NCBI RefSeq assembly: GCF_014698795.1
Contig: NZ_JACJTR010000010.1
Coordinates: forward strand, 168,246 to 232,245
Length of the DNA stretch: 64,000 bases
DNA from: Nostoc sp. FACHB-892
GTDB lineage: Bacteria > Cyanobacteriota > Cyanobacteriia > Cyanobacteriales > Nostocaceae
Direction: 5' to 3'
Shown in pieces: positions 1-8,390 of the stretch. Below the pieces are notes generated by a model. It had not been told where the DNA came from. It ran no database searches and worked only from the letters and a program-made list of their open reading frames with translations. How positions within the stretch are numbered: the first letter of the stretch is position 1; each line of letters starts with the position of its first letter. A program made the translations under genes and the position numbers.

Positions 1-222
1 TTTGACCATGATCGGATACATCATGAAAAACAGACATACTGCAATGGGAATTGACACTTGATAGATACTCAGCGCATCTAGCGTCACCGCAACCCCTGGA
101 AATAATCTTCCTAGTGCAATTCCCGCCAAGATGCACAGAAATACCCAAATGGTGAGGTATTTTTCAAAAAAACTCAGATTACTCCCTGCTTGTGCTGTAT
201 TCGGCTGCGAATTCGTACTCAT
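1..222 (-). CDS. acr3: Acr3-type arsenite efflux permease, N-terminal part only (cut by window edge)
   Basis: Seventy-four codons from the ATG at 222 run in frame off the left edge. Translation gives a short soluble N-terminus, the stretch [13 protein letters not shown], a hydrophobic segment with [10 protein letters not shown], then [18 protein letters not shown]. This is the characteristic start of Acr3 (BASS/ACR3 superfamily), a membrane antiporter that expels arsenite. It is the last visible gene of the leftward ars cluster, about 100 bp after arsJ; the spacer between them holds purine-rich repeats. The catalytic cysteine and most helices lie outside the window, so intactness cannot be judged. 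Confidence 0.88.
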   Translation of the reverse strand, partial: MSTNSQPNTAQAGSNLSFFEKYLTIWVFLCILAGIALGRLFPGVAVTLDALSIYQVSIPIAVCLFFMMYPIMVK

Positions 223-321
223 AAATGTAAGTCTGAAATATTTTTGGGGAGTGGGGAGTAGGGAAGAAGCAGGGGGAAAATTCCTCTCCTCTGCACCCTC
301 TTTCTTGCCTCTTCCAATGCC

Positions 322-1608
322 CTAATCTCCATCTCCAGCTTTCCAAGCGTTCGGCTTTGCCGTCCCGGAGGGAATCGCTTTGCTGGGTTCGGGATCGGGT
401 AGCTTCAGAGAAATCAATGCTGCTGCTAGTACAAAAAACATGGATGTCCACAGACAGCCTACTAAACCAGAAAGCTGATATATCAAACCTGATAAGACAG
501 TACCTATCAACCGACCACCAGAGTTTGCCATGTAATAAAAACCAACGTTCAGTGCTACCTTGTCATCATCAGTAAACGCCAGCACTAGATAAGAGTGAAC
601 TGCTGAGTTGAAGGCAAAGACTACGCCAAAAATGAGGAGTCCACCAACGATCGCAATATCGGCTCTTACACCTAATTGGAGAGCAAGAGCGATCGCAGCC
701 GGAACTACTGTTAGAGTAAACGTCCAAAACTGGATGGTCTTTGATTGCGGCGGATGACCAGAACCAAATCGCTGGATCAGTATTGGCGCTAGAAACTGAA
801 CAAGGCCATAGCCAATTACCCAACAAGCCAAGAATCCACCGACCTGATAAAACGACCAGCCCAAAATTTCCCGTAAGAATACTGGTAATGCCACAACAAA
901 CCAGACATCCCGCGAACCAAATAAAAAGAATCGGGCAGCAGAGAGAATGTTAATCTCTTGGCTCTTAGAAAACAGTTGGCTAAACTTGACTTTCTTCTTA
1001 ATTTTGCCCATCCCTTTGGGCAACAGTAGCCCTGTGAACATAATCAAGAACAGCCCTGCTGCCATAATCCACAGGGAATTGATAAAGCCAACTGAAGCCA
1101 AAAGGGCGCTACCAACAAAGAAGCCAACTCCTTTGAGGGCATTCTTAGAACCCGTTAGAACTGCTACCCACTTAAACAAAGATGATTGAGCATCTTGGGG
1201 AACTACCAAACGAATGGCACTCTTAGAACTCATCTTGGTTAAGTCTTTGGCAATCCCAGAAAATGCCTGTGCCACCATCACATAACCGACTGCAATCCAC
1301 TGGGCCCAACCCGGATTGAGCCATGAGAGCATCACCATCGAGAAAACCTGTAGCCCAATGCCGGTGTAAAGGGTAACTTTCAGACCTAACTGAGAACCAA
1401 TCCAACCACCTAAAAAGTTTGTAATAACTCCAAAGACTTCATAGAACAGGAATAAGGAAGCGATTTGTAATGGGGTATAGCCAATGTTGTTGAAGTAGAG
1501 CAACACCAACATTCGCAAAGCACCATCAGTAATAGTGAAACCCCAGTACGCGAGTGTGACTAGGATATAGTTTTTGAAGTTGGCGCTAGAAGCTGTGGTA
1601 GAAGCCAT
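322..1608 (-). CDS. arsJ: ArsJ, MFS exporter of 1-arseno-3-phosphoglycerate
   Basis: A 428-residue, about 12-helix major facilitator protein. The N-terminal stretch from NYILVTLAYWGFTITDGALR through GYTPLQIASLFLFYEVFGV and the later AFSGIAKDLTKMSSKSAIR segment are what I recognise as ArsJ. Known family role: together with a dedicated GAPDH it confers arsenate resistance by exporting the unstable 1-arseno-3-phosphoglycerate. Context supports this strongly: the gene lies 87 bp after the ars-linked GAPDH and before acr3, all leftward. The spacer upstream holds a repeat of the CGCAGAG type. The C-terminus is a short hydrophilic tail rich in P, S and K. No frameshift seen. Confidence 0.9.
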   Translation of the reverse strand: MASTTASSANFKNYILVTLAYWGFTITDGALRMLVLLYFNNIGYTPLQIASLFLFYEVFGVITNFLGGWIGSQLGLKVTLYTGIGLQVFSMVMLSWLNPGWAQWIAVGYVMVAQAFSGIAKDLTKMSSKSAIRLVVPQDAQSSLFKWVAVLTGSKNALKGVGFFVGSALLASVGFINSLWIMAAGLFLIMFTGLLLPKGMGKIKKKVKFSQLFSKSQEINILSAARFFLFGSRDVWFVVALPVFLREILGWSFYQVGGFLACWVIGYGLVQFLAPILIQRFGSGHPPQSKTIQFWTFTLTVVPAAIALALQLGVRADIAIVGGLLIFGVVFAFNSAVHSYLVLAFTDDDKVALNVGFYYMANSGGRLIGTVLSGLIYQLSGLVGCLWTSMFFVLAAALISLKLPDPEPSKAIPSGTAKPNAWKAGDGD

Positions 1609-1695
1609 GAGGGAAGAGAGAAGAGATTTGATTTAAACGCAAAGGAACGCAGAGTAAGCGCAGAGGCACGCAGAGTATTTTTGAATGAAAATATT

Positions 1696-2715
1696 TCACG
1701 CCTTCAGGCTCAGAGCTACTTTCCGGGCGAGTTCAACCATCCGGTTGGCATAGCCCCATTCGTTGTCATACCAAGCGAGTATTTTCACTTGCGTCTCGTT
1801 CACCACCATTGTGGAGAGGGCATCAATGATCGAAGATCGAGGATCGTCTTTATAGTCGATAGATACTAAAGGACGTTCTTCATAGCCGAGAATTCCTTTG
1901 AGTGGTGCTTGCTCTGAAGCTGTTTTTAGTAAGCTATTAATTTCTTCTACTGTGGTGGGTCGCACAACTTCAAACACACAGTCTGTCAAAGAAGCATTGA
2001 GCAATGGAACTCGTACTGCCAAACCATTGAGTTTGCCGTTGAGTTCGGGATAAATCAATCCGATCGCAGTTGCCGATCCAGTGGTGGTAGGAATTAGAGA
2101 CAAACTGGTAGCCCGGGCGCGGCGTAGATCCTTATGAGGGGCATCTACAATGGTCTGAGTATTGGTGTTGTCATGGATTGTGGTAATAATTCCATGCTTA
2201 ATGCCCAAACCTTCATGGATCACCTTTACAACTGGAGCCAAACAGTTAGTTGTACAAGAGGCCGCAGTTAGCAAATGATGCTTTTCTGGTTCATAAAGTT
2301 GGTCGTTAACTCCCATGACAATATTCAAGGCTTCTTCCTTCACCGGAGCAGCCACAATCACCTTCTGTACTCCCTGCTTAAAATAGGGGTCAAGGGTAGC
2401 GGGAGTCCTAAACTTACCGGAGCATTCCAGCACAATATCAACGCCTAACTCTTCCCAAGGGACTTCACCAGGTTGGGAATATTCACTAAAGCTTAAGGGT
2501 GTGCCATCAATGAGGATGCATTCGCCGCCTTGTGCTTCTACTTCCGGTGTCCAACGCCCGTGGACAGAATCAAATTTGAGCAAATGAGCGGCAGTAACAG
2601 CCCCACCTTTAATCTCGTTGATATGGACAAACTCTAGCTCTGACCAACCCCATGCAGCCCTTAAAGCTAGCCGTCCAATTCTGCCAAATCCGTTGATGCC
2701 AACACGTACTCTCAT
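1696..2715 (-). CDS. ArsJ-associated glyceraldehyde-3-phosphate dehydrogenase
   Basis: A 339-residue type I GAPDH. The N-terminal Rossmann motif is [15 protein letters not shown]; the catalytic Cys is in [11 protein letters not shown] at about residues 150-160, and the C-terminal [12 protein letters not shown] signature is present. Glycolytic GAPDH normally makes 1,3-bisphosphoglycerate; the ars-linked paralogue is thought to use arsenate in place of phosphate, giving 1-arseno-3-phosphoglycerate for ArsJ. Assignment to that role rests on position directly upstream of arsJ. The ATG at 2715 is preferred over an in-frame TTG one codon earlier because AGGGA lies just upstream. About 155 bp separates it from the phosphate-binding gene, so a shared transcript is likely but not shown. 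Confidence 0.9.
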   Translation of the reverse strand: MRVRVGINGFGRIGRLALRAAWGWSELEFVHINEIKGGAVTAAHLLKFDSVHGRWTPEVEAQGGECILIDGTPLSFSEYSQPGEVPWEELGVDIVLECSGKFRTPATLDPYFKQGVQKVIVAAPVKEEALNIVMGVNDQLYEPEKHHLLTAASCTTNCLAPVVKVIHEGLGIKHGIITTIHDNTNTQTIVDAPHKDLRRARATSLSLIPTTTGSATAIGLIYPELNGKLNGLAVRVPLLNASLTDCVFEVVRPTTVEEINSLLKTASEQAPLKGILGYEERPLVSIDYKDDPRSSIIDALSTMVVNETQVKILAWYDNEWGYANRMVELARKVALSLKA

Positions 2716-2870
2716 CAATTTCCCTAAGTTTATTTAAATCAAAAATGCTTTGAGTATGTATATCAGTACTCCCGCGATCGCACCTATTTCACACGGGGGA
2801 TAGCACCTTTACTGTGGTGATTCACTAATATCTGCAAATAATCAAAGTAAAAGTGCTAATTCTTATCAAC

Positions 2871-3929
2871 CTAAAACTTGGCTTGTTTCCGTAATAACTC
2901 TCCAAGGGTCAAATTAAGTTCAGCCTCACCTTCAAAGACTGTTCCCACCTTTCCATTATAAAAATGAACATTATTCAGGTAGTAGCCTTCAGTTGGTAAG
3001 GGCACATAGCCCACAGAGCCTACTGTCGTTGGTGCTTTTTTAATGTAGAAATTTATGAAGTCTTTCACTGCCGATTTCTTTTGTGCAGACTCAAAATTAG
3101 CGTAGATAAACAAAGGTCTAGACAGTGGTTGATACTGGACTTTTTCCACTGCTTCACGTGACGGCAACACTGGGCCTTTGCCATTGTCTACAGCAATAGC
3201 TTTTAACTTACCTTGGTTTTCTTCATAATAGGCATAGCCAAAGTAACCCAAAGCATTAGGATCTTTGCTAATCCCTTGTACTAAAACTTCATCATCCTCG
3301 CTGGCTGTGTAGTCGTTGCGGCTAGCTCTAACTTTCCCTACTATTGCCTCTGTAAAATAGTCAAAAGTACCGGATTTTTTTCCTGCACCGTATAAAGAAA
3401 GTGGTCGATCTGGCCAAGACGCACGCACTTGGTTCCAACGGGTAATCTTCGCTTCAGCCGCAGGTTCCCAAATCTTTTTCAATTCTGCTCTAGTGATGTC
3501 TTTTGCCCAATCATTTTGCGGATTAACAGCGACGGTTAGGGCATCAAAAGCAATGGGGAACTCGTAATATCTCACGCCATTTTTGTTACAAGCTTCCATC
3601 TCTTCCTTTAAAATGGGTCGAGAGGCATTGCTAATATCTGTTTCTCCAGCACAGAATTTTTCAAATCCTCCACTGGTACCAGAAAAGTTAACTTGAACTT
3701 GGGCGTTATTTTTGGGGTCGGATTGAAACTCTTTAGCGATCGCCTGCGTTATCGGATACACTGTGCTGGAACCATCAATCTTGATCGCCCTCACCTTTGC
3801 CGAATCACTGACTTGTGTCACGTTTGGCGACTGCTGAGTTTGAGTAGATGAATCAGGTGTGGCTGTGCAACTGCTGACAAAAGCCAATATTCCAAATGCG
3901 AGAGCCAATTTCTTTGCTATTGCGTTCAT
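2871..3929 (-). CDS. sphX: SphX/PstS-family periplasmic phosphate-binding lipoprotein in the ars cluster
   Basis: About 352 residues from the ATG at 3929 (an in-frame GTG lies 9 bp upstream; AAGGG is well placed for the ATG). A lipoprotein signal peptide ends at VSSC, Cys about 21, followed by an S/T/Q-rich linker. The mature part has PstS ligand motifs: [29 protein letters not shown], and [19 protein letters not shown]. SphX-like proteins capture phosphate for Pst permeases at the membrane. Lying between arsR and the GAPDH, it plausibly favours phosphate over arsenate under arsenic stress, or serves the GAPDH/ArsJ route; this is inference. No permease or ATPase of the Pst system is nearby, so it must work with one encoded elsewhere. 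Confidence 0.85.
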   Translation of the reverse strand: MNAIAKKLALAFGILAFVSSCTATPDSSTQTQQSPNVTQVSDSAKVRAIKIDGSSTVYPITQAIAKEFQSDPKNNAQVQVNFSGTSGGFEKFCAGETDISNASRPILKEEMEACNKNGVRYYEFPIAFDALTVAVNPQNDWAKDITRAELKKIWEPAAEAKITRWNQVRASWPDRPLSLYGAGKKSGTFDYFTEAIVGKVRASRNDYTASEDDEVLVQGISKDPNALGYFGYAYYEENQGKLKAIAVDNGKGPVLPSREAVEKVQYQPLSRPLFIYANFESAQKKSAVKDFINFYIKKAPTTVGSVGYVPLPTEGYYLNNVHFYNGKVGTVFEGEAELNLTLGELLRKQAKF

Positions 3930-3970
3930 TGACCTCACCCTTATAGGTAATTTTGAATGTATATATATAT

Positions 3971-3990
3971 CATTTCAAAAAAACTTGATG
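3971..3990. promoter_or_regulatory. Imperfect inverted repeat, candidate ArsR operator 1
   Basis: CATTTCAA and TTGATG face each other across an A-rich spacer about 45 bp upstream of the phosphate-binding gene. It resembles the better palindrome at 4026-4043. ArsR/SmtB proteins bind such AT-rich inverted repeats near promoters; binding here is inference. Confidence 0.35.
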
Positions 3991-4025
3991 TGTCAATCTA
4001 AAGCATAGCACTATACATAAAAATT

Positions 4026-4043
4026 CATCAAAAAAAATTGATG
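4026..4043. promoter_or_regulatory. Perfect inverted repeat CATCAA-N6-TTGATG, candidate ArsR operator 2
   Basis: Six-base arms are perfectly complementary across six A residues, about 100 bp upstream of the phosphate-binding gene that leads the sphX-gap-arsJ-acr3 unit. Site geometry fits an ArsR-type repressor. A similar half-site occurs at 3985-3990 and a weaker relative just before arsR itself. Confidence 0.45.
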
Positions 4044-4078
4044 GATAGCTATTTTTCTTTGAAGACGCTAGTTTTTAA

Positions 4079-4102
4079 AGGCGCACATACATCTGTGCGC
4101 CT
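4079..4102 (-). terminator. Hairpin after arsR, possible terminator or processing site
   Basis: AGGCGCACA and TGTGCGCCT form a perfect 9-bp stem with a 6-nt loop, about 50 bp past the arsR stop codon. On the minus strand it is followed by only a short T run (TTTAAAAAC), so termination may be partial. It suggests arsR is transcribed apart from the downstream resistance genes. Confidence 0.5.
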
Positions 4103-4152
4103 ATACTGGATTTTGCCAAATCATGACTAATTACCCAAGGATAAACTTATTC

Positions 4153-4476
4153 TCAATCGCAGCAGGAACGCGCAGATGAAATTATGCAATTACGGCTAAA
4201 ACCTGCCAGATATTCCTCTAAAACACTAAATTGGGGCAAATTCAAACTGTAATAAATCCAGCGCCCTTCCTGACGGGAGTTAACTAACCCAGCTTCCTTG
4301 AGGGTTTTCAGGTGAAAAGATAGTTTCGACTGATTTACCCCCAAAGCGTCGCACAAATCACATACACATAATTCTCGCTGTCGTAACAGTTCCAAGACAC
4401 TAATCCTAAGTGGATCAGAAAGAGCATGAAAGCCAGCAGCAATTAAATGAGGAATGGTGGCAGAGGGGGTTTGCAT
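4153..4476 (-). CDS. arsR: ArsR-family arsenic-responsive repressor
   Basis: A 107-residue winged-helix protein of normal ArsR length. The metal-site motif ELCVCDLCDALG (about residues 35-46) carries the three cysteines of classic ArsR in the first recognition-region helix, followed by QSKLSFHLKTLKEAGLV, the DNA-reading helix-turn-helix. The protein ends in CIISSARSCCD, with three more cysteines, which could add a second thiol site. It heads the leftward ars cluster; 30 bp separates its ATG from the stop of the unrelated aminotransferase gene. ATCA-N5-TGAT at 4479-4491 abuts the start and may be an autoregulatory site. Confidence 0.93.
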   Translation of the reverse strand: MQTPSATIPHLIAAGFHALSDPLRISVLELLRQRELCVCDLCDALGVNQSKLSFHLKTLKEAGLVNSRQEGRWIYYSLNLPQFSVLEEYLAGFSRNCIISSARSCCD

Positions 4477-4478
4477 GA

Positions 4479-4491
4479 ATCAGATTTTGAT
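4479..4491. promoter_or_regulatory. Short inverted repeat at the arsR start, possible autoregulatory operator
   Basis: ATCA-GATTT-TGAT lies immediately upstream of the arsR ATG. The arms are only 4 bp, so this is weak on its own; it gains some weight from similar ATCA/TGAT arms at 4026-4043. Confidence 0.3.
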
Positions 4492-4506
4492 AAGGTTATA
4501 CTATCT

Positions 4507-5718
4507 CTATTGTGAAGCAGAGACTACAGCTTCAGGTTGATAGCGGATGCCAGCCTGCTTAAAGCGATGTAAAGCTTCACCCAAGCGATCGCAGTCGGCA
4601 ATCAAACTTATCCTTACATAGCCCTCACCTGCAACCCCAAAGGCATTACCTGGGGTAACAACAACGCCAGTTTGCTGCAACACGTTCAGGGCAAAATCCG
4701 TGGAACCCATACCAACGGGACATTTCACCCAAAGATACATAGTCGCCTTGGTTTTGGGGATATCCCAACCCAACTCTCCTAACCCGTTAATTAGGAAATC
4801 ACGGCGGGTACGGTAGCGCTGTTGTACCTCATGCAAATACACGTCTGGCAGTTGCAAAGCGGTTTCGGCTGCTTTTTGCAAGGCGGAAAAAATACCGTAA
4901 TCCAAGTTAGTTTTCAGTGTCCGTAAACCTTGAATTACATGGCGGTTCCCTACCACAAACCCAACGCGCCAACCAGCCATATTGTAGGTTTTAGATAAGG
5001 TGTGAAATTCTACACCAATATCTTTCGCGCCGGGAATTTCTAGCAAGCTAGTGGGTTGATAACCATCAAAAGCTAACTCGGCGTAACACAAATCATGCAC
5101 CAGCAAAATTTCATATTTGCGGGCGAAAGCGACGATTTCTTCAAAAAATTCGCGGGGTGCGGTGGCGGCGGTGGGATTACTAGGATAGTTAAAATAGAGA
5201 ATTTTCGCTTGTCTTGCAACCTCATCAGGAATGGCAGCTAAATCAATTAACCAGTCATTCTCTGGTTTGAGAATCAAGCTGTGAATTTTCCCACCTGCGA
5301 TCGCCGGCCCGCGAAAATGGGCGGGATAAGCTGGGGAAGGAACCAGAACTAAATCGCCAGGATTAACGTAAGCGATCGCTAAATGGGTTAATCCTTCTTT
5401 AGAACCGAGTAGTGGCAAGGCTTCGCTATCAGGATCGAGAACTACACCATAACGGCGATGATACCAGTTGGTGATTGCCCGGCGGAAACTAGCAGTTCCC
5501 TCAAAGGGAGGATAACCGTGATTGGCGGGATCTTTCAAGGCGGCGATCGCTGCTTCTACAACTGGCGCTGGCGTTGCACCATCGGGGTTTCCCATACCCA
5601 AATCAATTAAATCTAACCCTTGTTCCCGTGCTTTAGCTTTCAGTTCATCTAAACGGGCAAATACATAGGGCGGCAGTTTTTGTATACGTTCTGCTGGGAC
5701 AATCCAATTTAAACTCAT
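4507..5718 (-). CDS. PLP-dependent class I/II aminotransferase (aspartate/LL-DAP aminotransferase-like)
   Basis: A 403-residue fold-type I aminotransferase. It shows the N-terminal LPPYVFARLDELKAKAR stretch and IDLGMGNPDGATP; the PLP-lysine motif is LSKTYNMAGWRVGF at about residues 245-258 and the C-terminal VRISLIADCDRL carries the substrate-carboxylate Arg. The NxxNPT-like YFNYPSNPTAA is the cofactor Asn region. The closest families are AlaC-type alanine and bacterial LL-diaminopimelate aminotransferases; substrate cannot be decided by eye. Its ATG overlaps the stop of the upstream dehydrogenase gene by 4 bp, indicating translational coupling. It probably has no tie to the ars genes despite the same strand. 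Confidence 0.88.
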   Translation of the reverse strand: MSLNWIVPAERIQKLPPYVFARLDELKAKAREQGLDLIDLGMGNPDGATPAPVVEAAIAALKDPANHGYPPFEGTASFRRAITNWYHRRYGVVLDPDSEALPLLGSKEGLTHLAIAYVNPGDLVLVPSPAYPAHFRGPAIAGGKIHSLILKPENDWLIDLAAIPDEVARQAKILYFNYPSNPTAATAPREFFEEIVAFARKYEILLVHDLCYAELAFDGYQPTSLLEIPGAKDIGVEFHTLSKTYNMAGWRVGFVVGNRHVIQGLRTLKTNLDYGIFSALQKAAETALQLPDVYLHEVQQRYRTRRDFLINGLGELGWDIPKTKATMYLWVKCPVGMGSTDFALNVLQQTGVVVTPGNAFGVAGEGYVRISLIADCDRLGEALHRFKQAGIRYQPEAVVSASQ

Positions 5719-6905
5719 GCTTCAACCTCGTCACTGATTCCCTTGGGCGAAACTCGATTCATATCTTTACTCTCTATAGGTGCAGTGGTGGAAACCATTG
5801 CTGCCATCAACTGTTCTGGCGCGACTTTAAATGGAAGTCGATGGATGTCAGAATTGGGAACTAGGGCAACTTCAGCGGCTGTTTGCAACTCGCCTAATGT
5901 TATATTGCCCAATCCCAAACCATTTAATTTTTGGGGTAGTCCAATTTCTGTGTAGAACTTTAACAACTGTTGCCGTGCCGATGCTGCTAGTTGATTACCT
6001 TGTAGCATTTCTTCTAAACGCAGTTGCACCAAAATTCCGAAAGCAACTTTTTCGCCATGAATACTGCCATGCCCTGAAATATGAGTTAAACCATTATGCA
6101 CGGCATGGGCGGCAACTGTGCGACACTGCGCCCCTCCAAGCCCTCCAACGACTCCAGCGAGTAAAACAGTTGCGTCTACGACTTCTCGCCAAACCTCACT
6201 ACCTGGTTCTTTCAAAGCTGCGGCTGACTTTTGCAAAAGGATATCTCGCAAAACTCGTGCTTGTTGCACCGCAGCAATAATTAAAGTGTCTTGCAAATGC
6301 CCACTGCTAACTGAGGCTTCATACCACTTAGCGATCGCATCACCAATACCAGCTATTAAAGTCCGTTGTGGTGCAGTTTTAATCAAATCATAATCAAGTA
6401 TCAATAAATCGGGACAACGAGATAGCCCTACATCGTAGAGAAACGCCCCCTCTTCGGAATAAACATTTGATAGGGCACTCCAAGCTGCACACGTAGAGCC
6501 TGATGTAGCAATTGTTACTATTGGCAACTGTAATTGATGCGCGACTAATTTCGCCGTATCTAAAGCTTTGCCACCGCCAACACCGATAATTACATCAGCT
6601 TTATGTTCTTTTGCTTTCTTGTGTAAAGATTTCAGGCTAGCTTCGCAGCAATCTGCACCATAGGAAGCTTGGACAGTATGTAACTGTTGCATTTCTAAAA
6701 CTGGTTGCAAATTGTTTCGGCTGATGGCGAGAGTAGATTCACCTGCCACAATTAAGGGACGACTTCCCAAACAGGCGATCTCTGCTGCGGCTGCTTGCAA
6801 CACCCCAGAACCACGGATTACTTTTGCTGGGGCAACTGTGAGCGTAAATAACGAACTAGAGGTTTGAGTAGACAAAGAAGGTTGAGTAGAAAGTTGATTA
6901 GACAT
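5715..6905 (-). CDS. Iron-containing alcohol dehydrogenase / glycerol dehydrogenase family protein
   Basis: A 396-residue group III dehydrogenase. The NAD-binding motif GVGGGKALDTAKLVAHQL lies at about residues 105-122. The metal site is visible as the Asp in GIGDAIAKWYEA and the His residues in HAVHNGLTHISGHGSIHGEK. Family members oxidise glycerol, alcohols or related polyols with NAD and bind Zn or Fe. The first 25 residues are an S/T/Q-rich extension. It forms a two-gene unit with the aminotransferase, with overlapping stop and start codons, which hints at a shared pathway I cannot name. No recognisable operator precedes it; about 600 bp of non-coding DNA lies upstream. Confidence 0.85.
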   Translation of the reverse strand: MSNQLSTQPSLSTQTSSSLFTLTVAPAKVIRGSGVLQAAAAEIACLGSRPLIVAGESTLAISRNNLQPVLEMQQLHTVQASYGADCCEASLKSLHKKAKEHKADVIIGVGGGKALDTAKLVAHQLQLPIVTIATSGSTCAAWSALSNVYSEEGAFLYDVGLSRCPDLLILDYDLIKTAPQRTLIAGIGDAIAKWYEASVSSGHLQDTLIIAAVQQARVLRDILLQKSAAALKEPGSEVWREVVDATVLLAGVVGGLGGAQCRTVAAHAVHNGLTHISGHGSIHGEKVAFGILVQLRLEEMLQGNQLAASARQQLLKFYTEIGLPQKLNGLGLGNITLGELQTAAEVALVPNSDIHRLPFKVAPEQLMAAMVSTTAPIESKDMNRVSPKGISDEVEA

Positions 6906-7508
6906 ATATATAATCTAGTTTGCCAAAACCTTGATATTTCTTAATCTAATAGATTTACAGTGAGGGGTGCTTGTTGCCAGATAGCTACAAACTTTTATCT
7001 TACTCAATTAGGTTTTAACCGAGCTAATCCCCAACTGGTTAAGCCATTTAACGACGTTGCTCGAATCTGTAATGTCCATTAGCCTGAAATTCCGAACTAT
7101 CAAAGTTTTGAATAACCGTATGATTAGTTAACATTACCACTCTCAGATTCTCAATAAAAGTGATTGAGAACTGAATCATTTATATAATGGTCATTTCAGC
7201 TAGGGATAGGTGCGTCAGAGAAATGTACACTCTGATGCTGTTACCTTTGCTGCAAAAAATTGTAAAAATGTCAATAGTGGCAATTAGGATAATAACTGAC
7301 AAATTACAACTGTCAGTATCTATTAACCGCACGCTGATTGATCTTTTTCCACAGTAAAATCACTAAAGTGTGAATATCTTAATCTAAGAATAACTCTTAA
7401 TGTATCGGTAAATACAAAATAAATTATGTCATTCTGGTAACAAGCATTGGAATTGGGGATTGGGGATTAAGCAATAGTTCTTCTTCCCCTGCTCCCTGCT
7501 CCATTCGC
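6906..7508. other. Intergenic region, no gene recognised
   Basis: About 600 bp without a credible reading frame. It holds a perfect inverted repeat TTCTCAAT-N7-ATTGAGAA at 7148-7170 and a looser TCAGAG/CTCTGA pair near 7217-7236. It presumably contains the promoter of the dehydrogenase-aminotransferase pair. A small RNA is possible, but nothing identifies one. Confidence 0.5.
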
Positions 7509-8030
7509 TTAAGCGTTAGGTTTTGGCAATTGGGCGAATTTGTCTGTGTAAATTTCGACTGCGATCGCAGAATTTTTGCGAGAAACGAGCGATCGCTTGG
7601 CTTCACCCAAGTAAACTGGTACAGAAGTCCCTGGCTCCGGGTGGATAATGGTACGGGCGCGAACTGTTAACTTGTCCTCTTGGCGTGTACCTGAGCGACC
7701 AGAAGAAAACAGATTACTAACTGCTTGACGTAAAGTTGCATCTAATTGTGTGGGTGTAATTTGAGGTGATGTGGCAATCACCGCTTGTGTTGACCCATTG
7801 TCATAAACTAAAGTGTACCGGGCTGCTCCTGGAATCACAGTCCGACTCAAGGGGACTATTGAGAGTGCAAATAAACCACCCGTCAGCACCAGCATAAAGC
7901 CAGTTGTACCCACCAGTCGAAAGCGGAGGCCCCATTTGAGAATAAAAGCCAAAACTGTTAAGGCAGCAAATAGCAAAGTAGCTATACCTGACCATTGGGT
8001 GTACTGAAGAAAGTTAGCTGTTGTGAGCAT
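7509..8030 (-). CDS. ycf51: Ycf51 family membrane protein
   Basis: A 173-residue protein matching Ycf51 (DUF2518), a family conserved in cyanobacteria and some plastids, of unproven function. Two hydrophobic segments lie near the N-terminus (about residues 15-35 and 40-60), joined by a short basic loop GLRFRLVG. They are followed by a soluble domain with YTLVYDNGSTQAVIATSPQI and an RARTIIHPEPGTSVPVYLGE segment, likely exposed on one side of the membrane. It is monocistronic, with no neighbour on its strand closer than 360 bp upstream. Length is normal for the family. Confidence 0.85.
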   Translation of the reverse strand: MLTTANFLQYTQWSGIATLLFAALTVLAFILKWGLRFRLVGTTGFMLVLTGGLFALSIVPLSRTVIPGAARYTLVYDNGSTQAVIATSPQITPTQLDATLRQAVSNLFSSGRSGTRQEDKLTVRARTIIHPEPGTSVPVYLGEAKRSLVSRKNSAIAVEIYTDKFAQLPKPNA

Positions 8031-8390
8031 AAGGTTGGTTATGGATGCGTCTTTTTTTCGTTACCGACACACCCATTTTACCGAGAGCTTACACCATACT
8101 GATTATTGCAGTCATCAATGTCAGCGCTAAATTAATCTTTTTTGTAAATGCGTAAGTACGATAAGACTCATATTTGATTTTTGAAAAAACTCCGTACAAC
8201 TCGAAAAGGCTGATTTCCTATTCCCTACTCCCCACTCCCTGCCTATCGCGCTTCTCTGCGAGACGCTTCTCTTTGCAGAGAGGCTTCTCTTTCAGAGACG
8301 CGAACGCCAACGCCAACGCGCACCATGCAAAGAGGTATGGCTACGCCACGCTACGCGAACAGAAATTAAAGCGGATTCCTATAGGATTTT
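8031..8390. other. Intergenic region with repeats
   Basis: About 360 bp between ycf51 and an unknown gene. The first half is AT-rich and likely carries the ycf51 promoter; the second half is the palindromic repeat block described separately. Confidence 0.5.
8221..8360. repeat. Heptamer-like tract plus palindromic CTTCTC/ACGCGAACG repeat block
   Basis: TTCCCTACTCCCCACTCCC is followed by interleaved copies of GCTTCTCT, GAGACGC, AACGCCAACGCC and GCTACGCCACGCTACGCGAA. This kind of GC-rich palindromic block is widespread in Nostocales spacers and similar pieces recur at 28716-28850, 49690-49730 and 61590-61670. It overlaps the 3' end of the neighbouring unknown gene only marginally. Confidence 0.7.

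Noticed and set aside
179..451. Minus-strand frame of 90 codons across the arsJ end
   Set aside because: Overlaps arsJ and acr3 starts in another frame; composition is low-complexity from a repeat, and acr3 itself explains the region.
5743..6393. Plus-strand frames opposite the dehydrogenase gene
   Set aside because: Antisense shadows of a well-supported gene, without ribosome sites or domains.
4507..6905. Aminotransferase and dehydrogenase as part of the arsenic operon
   Set aside because: Same strand and only 30 bp from arsR, but family roles do not fit and arsR has its own likely operator; treated as a separate unit.
7424..7606. Minus-strand 60-codon frame at the ycf51 end
   Set aside because: Shadow of Ycf51 and of a CCCCTGCTCCC repeat.
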